The position numbers and the translations under genes were made by a program. A stretch of 9,387 bases of DNA, taken from positions 1 through 9,387 of the forward strand of contig JAFYUD010000030.1 in assembly GCA_017549665.1 (NCBI GenBank), in the 5' to 3' direction. Shown here piece after piece: positions 1 through 6,854 of this stretch (the first letter of the stretch is position 1; each line of letters opens with the position of its first letter). Below the pieces are notes generated by a model. The model did not search any database, was not told the DNA's origin, and saw only the letters and a list, made by a program, of their open reading frames with translations. Source of the DNA: Clostridia bacterium. Lineage in GTDB: Bacteria > Bacillota_A > Clostridia > Oscillospirales > Acutalibacteraceae.

Positions 1-2715
1 ATGGATGACCCTTATGTAACTTATCATAATGAATTTATCGAATCCGAGTGGTGGGCACTCAAGCAGATTTACGAAAAGGACCTTCTTTACAAAGGCTTCA
101 AAATCGTTCCTTACTGCCCCCGTTGCGGCACACCTCTTTCATCACACGAGGTTGCTCAGGGCTATAAGAACGTAAAAGAGCGCTCAGCTGTTGTCCGCTT
201 CAAGGTAGTCGGCGAGGATGCATATTTCCTTGCATGGACAACAACTCCCTGGACTCTTCCTTCAAACGTTGCTCTTTGTGTCAACCCCAAGGACACATAC
301 TGCAAGGTTAAGGCTGCAGACGGATATACTTACTATATGGCTGAGGCACTTCTTGACAAGGTTCTCGGCAAGCTTGCTTCTGAGGATGCTCCCGCATACG
401 AAATTGTTGAGTCATTCCCCGGTCAGGCTCTTGAATACAAGGAATACGAGCCTCTCTTCAATTATGCAACTCCTATCTGCGAAAAGCAGAACAAAAAGGC
501 TTTCTTCGTAATGTGCGACAGCTACGTAACAATGACAGACGGTACAGGTATCGTTCATTGTGCTCCCGCATTCGGTGAGGACGACGCAAGAGTCGGCAGA
601 AAGTACGACCTTCCCTTCGTTCAGCTCGTTGACGGCAAGGGTAACATGACAGAGGAGACACCCTACGCAGGTACATTCGTAAAGGATGCTGACCCCAAGG
701 TTCTCGTTGACCTTGAAAAAGCAGGACTTCTCTTCGATGCTCCCAAGTTTGAGCATGAATATCCCCATTGCTGGAGATGTGACACTCCTCTTATTTACTA
801 CGCAAGAGAGTCATGGTTCATCAAGATGACACAGGTCAAGGACGACCTTATCAGAAACAACAACACAATCAACTGGATTCCTGAAAGCATCGGTAAGGGC
901 AGATTCGGTGACTGGCTTGAGAACGTTCAGGACTGGGGCATCAGCCGTAACAGATACTGGGGTACACCCCTTAATATCTGGGAATGCGAATGCGGCCACC
1001 GTCACTCAATCGGTTCAATTGCTGAGCTTAAGGAAATGAGTGATAACTGTCCCGAGGATATTGAGCTTCACAGACCGTTTGTTGACAATGTTACAATCAA
1101 GTGTCCTCACTGCGGCAAGCAGATGAAACGTGTTCCCGAGGTTATTGACTGCTGGTTTGACTCAGGTGCAATGCCCTTTGCACAGCATCATTATCCTTTC
1201 GAGAATAAGGAGCTTTTTGAGTCACAGTTCCCCGCAGACTTCATTTCTGAAGCTGTTGACCAGACACGTGGCTGGTTCTATTCACTTCTTGCTATTTCAA
1301 CTCTTATCTTCAATAAGGCGCCCTTTAAGAACGTTATTGTTCTCGGTCACGTTCAGGACGAGAACGGTCAGAAGATGAGTAAGTCAAAGGGTAACGCAGT
1401 TGACCCCTTCGATGCACTTGAAAAGCACGGTGCAGATGCAATCCGTTGGTACTTCTATACTAACTCTGCTCCCTGGCTTCCCAACAGATTCCATGATAAG
1501 GCTGTTACAGAAGGTCAGAGAAAGTTCATGGGTACTCTCTGGAATACTTATGCATTCTATGTTCTTTATGCTAATATCGATAATTTTGATCCTTCAGAGT
1601 ATGATATAAAGGATTGCAAGCTTACAGTTATGGATAAGTGGCTTCTTTCAAAACTCAACTCCATGGTGAAGGCTGTTGACGATAACCTTGCAAACTACCG
1701 TATCCCAGAGGCTGCAAAGGTGCTTCAGGCATTCGTTGACGAAATGAGTAACTGGTATGTGCGCCGTGGCAGAGAGAGATACTGGGTGCAGGGTATGACA
1801 GACGACAAGCTTGCTGCATACATGACTCTTTACACAGCTCTTGTTACAACAGCAAAGGCAGCAGCTCCCATGATTCCCTTCATGGCAGAGTCAATTTACC
1901 TCAACCTTGTAAGAAGCGTTGACAAGTCAGCTCCCGAAAGCGTACATCTCTGCGATTTCCCCGAAGTTGATGAAACTGTTATCGATACAGCTCTTGAAAC
2001 AGCTATGGATGAAGTTGTGAACATCGTTGTTCTCGGTCGTGCAGCAAGAAACGGCTCAAATATCAAGAATCGTCAGCCTCTTAACACAATGTACGTACAG
2101 TGTGACAAGAAGCTTGGCAAGGAATACGTTGAAATCATCAGAGACGAGCTTAATGTAAAGAATGTTGATTTCGATTCAGATGCAGAGTCATTCGTTTCTT
2201 ATACCTTCAAGCCTCAGCTCCGTACATTAGGACCCAAGTACGGCAAGCAGCTGGGTGAAATCAGAAATGCACTTGCAGAGCTTCCTTCATCAGCAAAGCA
2301 GACTCTTGATGCAGAAGGCAAGCTTGTTCTTGAGCTTGCAGGCGGTACAGTAGAGCTTGCAGTTGAAGATGTGCTTATTGATACAAAGCAGAAGGAGGGC
2401 GTATTCACTGTTTCTGATAAGGGTGTGACTGTTGCTCTCGATACAGACCTTACTCCCGAGCTTATCGAGGAAGGCTTTGTTAAGGAGCTTATCAGTAAGA
2501 TTCAGACAATGCGTAAGGATTCAGGCTTCAACGTTACAGATAGAATCAACGTTTCAATCAGCGGTAACGCAAATGTTTACGACGTTGCAAAGAAGAATGA
2601 AAACACAATTTCAGCAGTTGTTCTTTCAGATTCAATTTCCGATTCAGCACTTGAAAACGGTAAGGAATGGGATATCAACGGCGAAAATGTAACAATCGCA
2701 GTTGCTAAGATTTAA
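1..2715 (+). CDS. ileS: Isoleucyl-tRNA synthetase, type 2 (IleS2-like), 5' end cut by window edge
   Basis: Class I cytosolic enzyme that charges tRNA-Ile with isoleucine and edits misactivated valine. The 904 visible residues contain the CP1 editing domain, with WTTTPWTLPSN at 79-89 and HCAPAFGEDD at 186-195. They also contain zinc-knuckle cysteine pairs C39/C42 with C257/C260 and C329/C331 with C368/C371, the WGISRNRYWG block at 312-321, the KMSKS catalytic loop at 458-462, and a long anticodon-binding and C-terminal region. The ATG at base 1 is not the start: MDDPYVTYHN is an internal IleS block, and the N-terminal HIGH-type motif, roughly 130 residues, must lie to the left. The C-terminus lacks the cysteine zinc finger of E. 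coli-type IleS1, and the overall pattern matches the longer, eukaryote-like type 2 enzymes of about 1,040 residues. Regulation, often a T-box in Firmicutes, would lie upstream and is not visible. Codon use is strongly biased, as expected for a highly expressed gene. Confidence 0.97.
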   Translation: MDDPYVTYHNEFIESEWWALKQIYEKDLLYKGFKIVPYCPRCGTPLSSHEVAQGYKNVKERSAVVRFKVVGEDAYFLAWTTTPWTLPSNVALCVNPKDTYCKVKAADGYTYYMAEALLDKVLGKLASEDAPAYEIVESFPGQALEYKEYEPLFNYATPICEKQNKKAFFVMCDSYVTMTDGTGIVHCAPAFGEDDARVGRKYDLPFVQLVDGKGNMTEETPYAGTFVKDADPKVLVDLEKAGLLFDAPKFEHEYPHCWRCDTPLIYYARESWFIKMTQVKDDLIRNNNTINWIPESIGKGRFGDWLENVQDWGISRNRYWGTPLNIWECECGHRHSIGSIAELKEMSDNCPEDIELHRPFVDNVTIKCPHCGKQMKRVPEVIDCWFDSGAMPFAQHHYPFENKELFESQFPADFISEAVDQTRGWFYSLLAISTLIFNKAPFKNVIVLGHVQDENGQKMSKSKGNAVDPFDALEKHGADAIRWYFYTNSAPWLPNRFHDKAVTEGQRKFMGTLWNTYAFYVLYANIDNFDPSEYDIKDCKLTVMDKWLLSKLNSMVKAVDDNLANYRIPEAAKVLQAFVDEMSNWYVRRGRERYWVQGMTDDKLAAYMTLYTALVTTAKAAAPMIPFMAESIYLNLVRSVDKSAPESVHLCDFPEVDETVIDTALETAMDEVVNIVVLGRAARNGSNIKNRQPLNTMYVQCDKKLGKEYVEIIRDELNVKNVDFDSDAESFVSYTFKPQLRTLGPKYGKQLGEIRNALAELPSSAKQTLDAEGKLVLELAGGTVELAVEDVLIDTKQKEGVFTVSDKGVTVALDTDLTPELIEEGFVKELISKIQTMRKDSGFNVTDRINVSISGNANVYDVAKKNENTISAVVLSDSISDSALENGKEWDINGENVTIAVAKI

Positions 2716-2721
2716 TAATTG

Positions 2722-2757
2722 ATAGGGGAGGGATTTATACCCTCCCTTGTTGGTTTT
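2722..2757 (+). terminator. Probable intrinsic terminator after ileS
   Basis: A perfect 7-bp G/C stem, GGGAGGG at 2726-2732 with CCCTCCC at 2740-2746 and a 7-nt loop, can be extended to about 11 bp with A-U and G-U pairs (2722-2732 with 2740-2750). It begins seven bases after the ileS stop. The following tail is T-rich but broken by G (TTGTTGGTTTT), so termination may be partial. The gene at 2787 has no obvious promoter of its own, so readthrough from ileS is plausible. Confidence 0.6.
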
Positions 2758-2786
2758 ATGGCCAATGATAAAAAAGGAGAATTATT

Positions 2787-3596
2787 ATGTCAGAATTATA
2801 CAGCTCAATATGTATTTCATCAGTAAAGTCAACAGTCCTTGAGCTTTTCGGTATGGAAAAGAAGGAGGGCGATGAAGTCGCAAATCCTCTTGTTGTTTCT
2901 CTTGCAGAAAAGAAGCTTGGGGATAAGAAAATCGATCGTGCAGTTATCTATAATCCCGATGCTGTTGCACTTTGGCTTTATATGCAGTATACTCATAAGC
3001 TCAGCAATGCAGCGCTTGCTTCAGATGTTGCAATGCCCATGCTTTCAGTCATGCCCAGCGTAACTCCCGTATGCTTTGCGTCGATGTATACGGGTGTAAT
3101 GCCCGATGTGCATGGTATAAAGAGATATGAAAAGCCTGTGCTTGCAACACATACTCTTTTTGATGCATTTGTTGAAAACGGAAAGAAGGCAGCTATCGTT
3201 TCAACATCCGGTGACAGTATATCAAAAATCTTCCTTGAAAGAAACATTGATTATTTTATCTATGATGAAATTGAGGATGTAAATAAAAAGGCACTCGAGC
3301 TTATTGACGAGGATAATTACGACCTTATAGTTATCTATAACGGAAATTATGACGGGATAATGCACAAATTCGGCCCCGAATCAGCTGAAGCAATGGCAGC
3401 GCTTGACCACAATGTTGATTATTACTGTCAGGTTGTTGACAAGATAAAGAAGCAGTGGAAGAATCACAATACATTCTACGGCTTCTGTCCCGATCACGGA
3501 TGTCACGAAATTGACGGTGACTGCGGCTCACACGGACTTGATATGCAGGAAGATATGAACGTGATTCATTTTTACGGTATCAGCAGTGCACAGTAA
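2787..3596 (+). CDS. Alkaline-phosphatase-superfamily phosphodiesterase/phosphatase (NPP-like), short cytosolic form
   Basis: A 269-residue member of the alkaline phosphatase superfamily, nearest in pattern to type I phosphodiesterase/nucleotide pyrophosphatases. It is expected to hydrolyse a phosphate mono- or diester using two metal ions. The full ligand set can be proposed in the usual order: D58 in NPDAV, nucleophile T93 in PSVTPVCFAS followed by TGVMPDVHGI (102-111), D189 and H193 in YDGIMHKFGPES, D236-H237 in PDHG, and H249 in GSHG. Metal coordination is inferred from these motifs. There is no signal peptide or membrane segment, so it should be cytosolic, whereas many relatives are exported. 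At 269 residues it is shorter than typical NPPs and has little insertion between motifs. An AAGGAG site at 2774-2779, seven bases before the ATG, supports the start. It stands alone between a hairpin after ileS and a strong terminator. The substrate is unknown; a phosphonate hydrolase or a phosphoglycerate mutase-like enzyme are less likely alternatives. Confidence 0.85.
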   Translation: MSELYSSICISSVKSTVLELFGMEKKEGDEVANPLVVSLAEKKLGDKKIDRAVIYNPDAVALWLYMQYTHKLSNAALASDVAMPMLSVMPSVTPVCFASMYTGVMPDVHGIKRYEKPVLATHTLFDAFVENGKKAAIVSTSGDSISKIFLERNIDYFIYDEIEDVNKKALELIDEDNYDLIVIYNGNYDGIMHKFGPESAEAMAALDHNVDYYCQVVDKIKKQWKNHNTFYGFCPDHGCHEIDGDCGSHGLDMQEDMNVIHFYGISSAQ

Positions 3597-3605
3597 ATAA
3601 ACAGG

Positions 3606-3637
3606 ATTCAACCGGCGTTATCCGGTTGAATTTTTTT
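3606..3637 (+). terminator. Strong intrinsic terminator
   Basis: A perfect 10-bp stem, ATTCAACCGG at 3606-3615 with CCGGTTGAAT at 3622-3631, has a 6-nt loop and runs straight into seven T residues (3631-3637). It starts ten bases after the stop codon of the phosphodiesterase gene and closes that transcription unit. It is the best terminator in the window. Confidence 0.93.
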
Positions 3638-3654
3638 GCGTTTTGTGGTATATT
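3626..3654 (+). promoter_or_regulatory. Possible sigma-A promoter overlapping the terminator
   Basis: TTGAAT (3626-3631, four of six matches to the -35 consensus) is separated by 17 bases from TATATT (3649-3654, five of six to the -10 consensus). The preceding strong terminator means the tyrosine phosphatase gene needs its own promoter, and this is the best-spaced candidate in the gap. Transcription would start near 3661, leaving only about 16 bases of leader with the ribosome binding site almost at the 5' end. That makes the call tentative. Confidence 0.28.
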
Positions 3655-3661
3655 TACTATT

Positions 3662-3666
3662 CGGAG
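3662..3666 (+). promoter_or_regulatory. Ribosome binding site that fixes the tyrosine phosphatase start
   Basis: CGGAG lies ten bases before the ATG at 3677. An upstream in-frame TTG at 3626 would add 17 residues, but it falls inside the terminator stem and has no ribosome binding site. The family also begins directly before the VCHGNICRS loop, so 3677 is preferred. Confidence 0.6.
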
Positions 3667-3676
3667 CGTGATAAAA

Positions 3677-4144
3677 ATGAAAAGAATCATGTTTGTCTGC
3701 CACGGCAATATATGCCGTTCACCAATGGCAGAATTTATACTCAGGGATATGCTTCGGAAAAACGGACTTGAAAGCAGTTTTTCTGTATCGTCATGTGCAA
3801 CGAGTACAGAGGAAATTTGGAACGGAATCGGAAATCCCGTCTATCCGCCTGCAAGGGAAGAGCTTCGCAGACATGGTATTTCATGCGACGGAAAAAGAGC
3901 TGTGCAGCTTAAAAAGAGTGATTATAATAAATACGACCTTTTCATCTGTATGGATTCAAATAATGTGCGCAATGCCATGCGTATTTTCGGCAGTGACCCT
4001 GAAAACAAGGTGTGTAAAATGATGGATTTTACTTCACGTAGGGGTGATGTTGCCGACCCGTGGTATTCAGGCAGATTTGATGTTGCATATAACGATATTT
4101 ATGACGGATGCATGGGATTGATTGAATCAATTAACAATGTATAG
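3677..4144 (+). CDS. Low-molecular-weight protein tyrosine phosphatase
   Basis: A 155-residue cytosolic phosphatase of the low-molecular-weight (arsenate reductase-like) fold, which removes phosphate from phosphotyrosine or phosphoarginine in proteins. The P-loop is complete: V7-C8-H-G-N-I-C13-R14-S15, with C8 the nucleophile and R14 the phosphate-binding arginine. The general acid is D127 in the DPWY motif (127-130). Length is normal for the family. Bacterial members act on tyrosine kinases of capsule export (Wzb/Etp type), on host proteins, or on phosphoarginine (YwlE type). No kinase, capsule gene or arginine kinase is visible here, so the target is open. The gene is followed after 18 bases by the DUF4317 gene, with no terminator between them, so the two are probably co-transcribed. 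Its codon use (ATA, CGG, AGG) is less biased than in ileS, suggesting modest expression. Confidence 0.93.
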   Translation: MKRIMFVCHGNICRSPMAEFILRDMLRKNGLESSFSVSSCATSTEEIWNGIGNPVYPPAREELRRHGISCDGKRAVQLKKSDYNKYDLFICMDSNNVRNAMRIFGSDPENKVCKMMDFTSRRGDVADPWYSGRFDVAYNDIYDGCMGLIESINNV

Positions 4145-4162
4145 TTTATAAGGAGATATATT

Positions 4163-5287
4163 ATGAACGATAAGGAATTAAGAGAAATAAAAAGACGCTT
4201 CAGACCGAATAAAAACAGTATTTTCAGTATAAAAGGCTGTCTTGTAAACGAAAAGAGAGAAATTGTAAAGCTTTTTGAGCAGCCGATGTCAATCTGTACT
4301 GAGGATGAAAGCGAAAAGCTGCTCGGCACAATGAAAAAGGTGCTTTCAGGCGGTATGGGTACTAATATGATTGACATTTCTTTCACACCTCAGCAGGTCA
4401 TGGAAAGCGCAGAGCATAAGCTTCTTATGGAGCTTAAGAAAACAGGTCTCAATCAGGAAGAGCCTGTTATAAAGCTTTTCGAAACAATTGCGGAGAATGC
4501 TCATGTTGAGGGCAGCTTCGTAATTCTTCTTGCAAGTGATAATTACGATGTCTATTCATACTCAAAAGATGGTGAAAAGCAGGATTCAACAGAGGTTTTC
4601 TCATACATAATGTGCTGTGTATGTCCCGTCAAGCCTCTTAAATCAGGACTTTATTTCCGTTCATCAGACAGTACCTTCCGTGCAATCGGTGATCATAATA
4701 TGCTGGGCAATCCTCTTATGGGCTTTATGTTTCCCTCATTTGATGACAGAGCAACAAATATTTATAATGCTCTTTATTACACCCGTGATGTTTCTGATGT
4801 TCATCCTGCATTTATTCAGAGCGTTTTTAATGTGGATCTTCCCATGTCTGCAACAGAGCAGAAGGATACATTTGATTCATGTCTGAGAGAAACTCTTGAG
4901 GGTGAATGTGATTTTCAGGTTGTCCGTTCTGTCCATGATCAGATTTCTGAAATGGTGCAGGAACATAAGGATACAAAGCAGGAAGAGCCGCTTAAGCTTT
5001 CAAAGAGTAAATTGAAGACAGTTCTTGAGTATTGCGGTGTTGATCAGGAAAAGGTTGAACAGTTCGGTGAGAAATTTGACGAGCAGTTCGGTAAGAATGC
5101 GGAAATTGAGCCTAAAAGCATTGTAGATGTGAAGAAATTTCAGGTCAGTATGCCTGATGTTTCAATCAAGGTCAATCCTGAAAGAACAGACCTTGTCTCA
5201 ACACAGATTATCAACGGTGTCAAATACATAATGATATGTGTCAACGATGCGGTTGAGGTAAACGGCGTTAAAATTGATATACAATAA
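4163..5287 (+). CDS. DUF4317 family protein of unknown function
   Basis: A 374-residue soluble protein that I recognise as a DUF4317 member, a family of uncharacterised proteins found mainly in Clostridia. Recognisable family blocks are the N-terminal MNDKELREIKRRFRP, a middle segment with the cysteine-rich YIMCCVCPVK (148-157), GFMFPSFDDRATNIYNALYY (187-206), and a C-terminal segment with CGVDQEKVEQF (291-301) and NGVKYIMICVNDAVEVNGVK (351-370). No signal peptide or membrane helix is seen, and I cannot point to catalytic residues. AAGGAG at 4150-4155, seven bases before the ATG, supports the start. It follows the tyrosine phosphatase by 18 bases, so a two-gene operon is likely. No hairpin follows the stop, so readthrough into the DUF1846 gene is possible. 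The role is unknown; the fold could be structural, regulatory or enzymatic. Confidence 0.85.
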   Translation: MNDKELREIKRRFRPNKNSIFSIKGCLVNEKREIVKLFEQPMSICTEDESEKLLGTMKKVLSGGMGTNMIDISFTPQQVMESAEHKLLMELKKTGLNQEEPVIKLFETIAENAHVEGSFVILLASDNYDVYSYSKDGEKQDSTEVFSYIMCCVCPVKPLKSGLYFRSSDSTFRAIGDHNMLGNPLMGFMFPSFDDRATNIYNALYYTRDVSDVHPAFIQSVFNVDLPMSATEQKDTFDSCLRETLEGECDFQVVRSVHDQISEMVQEHKDTKQEEPLKLSKSKLKTVLEYCGVDQEKVEQFGEKFDEQFGKNAEIEPKSIVDVKKFQVSMPDVSIKVNPERTDLVSTQIINGVKYIMICVNDAVEVNGVKIDIQ

Positions 5288-5305
5288 AAATATAGTAATT
5301 TACAG

Positions 5306-5334
5306 TTGAAAACATCCCCGTATTCTGTTATTAT
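5306..5334 (+). promoter_or_regulatory. Candidate sigma-A promoter for the DUF1846-Nudix operon
   Basis: TTGAAA (5306-5311) and TATTAT (5329-5334) each match the consensus at five of six positions and are separated by the ideal 17 bases. An overlapping TATAAT at 5332-5337 is a perfect -10 box but would need a 20-base spacer. Start of transcription near 5341 would leave a leader of about 29 bases before the ATG at 5370, with AAGGCGG (5354-5360) as ribosome binding site. The region between the DUF4317 stop and this site shows no terminator. Confidence 0.55.
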
Positions 5335-5369
5335 AATAAGGTAGAAGTTTTTTAAGGCGGTAGTGTAAA

Positions 5370-6854
5370 ATGTTTAAGCAGGGATTCGATAACGACAAGT
5401 ACATCAAAATGCAATCCGAGCAGATCAGGGACAGAATGGCACATTTCGGCGGCAAGCTCTATATGGAGTTCGGCGGTAAGCTGTTTGATGATAATCATGC
5501 ATCAAGAGTTCTGCCCGGTTTTGCGCCTGACAGTAAGCTGCGTATGCTCCTTGAGCTTAAGGATGAGGCTGAAATTGTCATTGCAGTAAGTGCAACAGCT
5601 CTTGAAAGCCGTAAGCGCAGAGGTGACCTTAATATCACTTATGATCTTGAGGTGCTTCGTCTGATTGACCTTTTCAGAAAGGTCGGTCTGTTTGTGGGTT
5701 CCGTTGTTATCACTCAGTATGCACATCAGGAGGCTGCCGATAAATTTCAGGCAAAGCTCAAGAGCCTTGGTGTAAATGTATTTGTTCACTACCGTATAGA
5801 GGGTTATCCCTCAAATGTTGAAAAAATTATTTCCGATGAGGGCTTCGGAAAGAATGATTATATTGAAACAACTCACAGGCTTGTTGTTGTTACTGCTCCC
5901 GGTCCCGGAAGCGGAAAGATGGCTACATGCCTTTCTCAGCTTTATCATGAGCATGAAAGAGGAATCAATGCCGGCTACGCAAAGTTTGAGACATTCCCTG
6001 TCTGGAATCTTTCTCTCAGTCATCCCGTAAATCTTGCATACGAGGCTGCAACTGCTGACCTTGATGATGTGAATATGATTGATCCCTTCCATTTTGAGGC
6101 TTACGGTGAAGTAACAGTAAACTATAACAGAGATATTGAAGTTTTCCCTGTTCTTAATACTATTTTCGAACGTATTTACGGCTCATCACCCTATAAATCA
6201 CCTACAGATATGGGTGTGAATATGGCAGGAAACTGTATTTTTGATGATGAAGCAGTTGACTATGCTGCAAAGCAGGAAATCGTCAGAAGATATTATACTC
6301 TTCTCTGTGACCGCAGAAAGGGTGCAGACACTACAAAGGAAATTGAGAAGCTTGAGCTTCTTATGAATAAAGTCGGCGTTACAAAGGAAGACAGAAAGGT
6401 TGCTTCTGAGGCTGACAGAATCGCAAAAGAGACAGATGCTCCCGCAGCAGCAATTGAGCTTAAGGACGGTACAATTCTTACAGGTAAGACAAAGAATCTT
6501 CTCGGTGCAACAGCAGCAGCGATTCTTAATGCACTCAAGTATCTTGCTGAGCTTGATGATAAAATGCTTCTTCTTCCTTCAAGCCTTATCGAGCCTGTAC
6601 AGGGTCTTAAGGTTGATTACCTGGGCAGTGAAAATCCCAGACTTCATGTTGATGAAGTGCTTATTGCTCTTTCAGTAAGTGCTGCGACAGATGAAAACGC
6701 AGCAAAGGCGCTCAAAGCTCTTCCTCAGCTTGCCGGATGTGAAGCACATTGCTCGGTTATTCTTACTGAGCGTGACAGCTCTATCTTCAGAAAGCTCGGT
6801 ATAAACCTTACAACTGAGCCTGATTATGAGGATGACAATCTTTATCATATATGA
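5370..6854 (+). CDS. DUF1846 / UPF0371 family protein
   Basis: A 494-residue soluble protein recognised as DUF1846 (UPF0371), a family widespread in Firmicutes and Actinobacteria whose biochemical role is not established to my knowledge. Length is normal for the family. The N-terminal block MFKQGFDNDKYIKMQSEQI and FGGKLYMEFGGKLFDDNHAS (26-45), together with SHPVNLAYEAATADL (217-231) and SPTDMGVNMAGNCI (277-290), are the parts I used for recognition. Residues 176-186 (APGPGSGKMAT) form a glycine-rich loop that resembles a Walker A motif and follows a hydrophobic strand (LVVVT, 171-175), which suggests but does not prove nucleotide or phosphate binding. C-terminal residues 425-480 look like a compact alpha/beta domain. 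AAGG(CGG) at 5354-5360 supports the ATG at 5370. The last four bases overlap the start of the Nudix gene. Confidence 0.88.
   Translation: MFKQGFDNDKYIKMQSEQIRDRMAHFGGKLYMEFGGKLFDDNHASRVLPGFAPDSKLRMLLELKDEAEIVIAVSATALESRKRRGDLNITYDLEVLRLIDLFRKVGLFVGSVVITQYAHQEAADKFQAKLKSLGVNVFVHYRIEGYPSNVEKIISDEGFGKNDYIETTHRLVVVTAPGPGSGKMATCLSQLYHEHERGINAGYAKFETFPVWNLSLSHPVNLAYEAATADLDDVNMIDPFHFEAYGEVTVNYNRDIEVFPVLNTIFERIYGSSPYKSPTDMGVNMAGNCIFDDEAVDYAAKQEIVRRYYTLLCDRRKGADTTKEIEKLELLMNKVGVTKEDRKVASEADRIAKETDAPAAAIELKDGTILTGKTKNLLGATAAAILNALKYLAELDDKMLLLPSSLIEPVQGLKVDYLGSENPRLHVDEVLIALSVSAATDENAAKALKALPQLAGCEAHCSVILTERDSSIFRKLGINLTTEPDYEDDNLYHI

Noticed and set aside
412..768. A 118-codon open frame on the minus strand inside ileS, cysteine-rich
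   Set aside because: It lies wholly antisense to a well-conserved synthetase, has no ribosome binding site, and its composition is explained by the codon bias of the sense gene.
2747..2772. TTGTTG and GATAAA as a promoter for the phosphodiesterase gene
   Set aside because: The spacer is 14 bases and both boxes match poorly; readthrough from ileS is a simpler explanation.
5502..5789. Minus-strand open frame in the DUF1846 gene; similar ones at 5811-6092 and 6293-6538
   Set aside because: All are shadows of the DUF1846 frame with no start signals or recognisable protein features.
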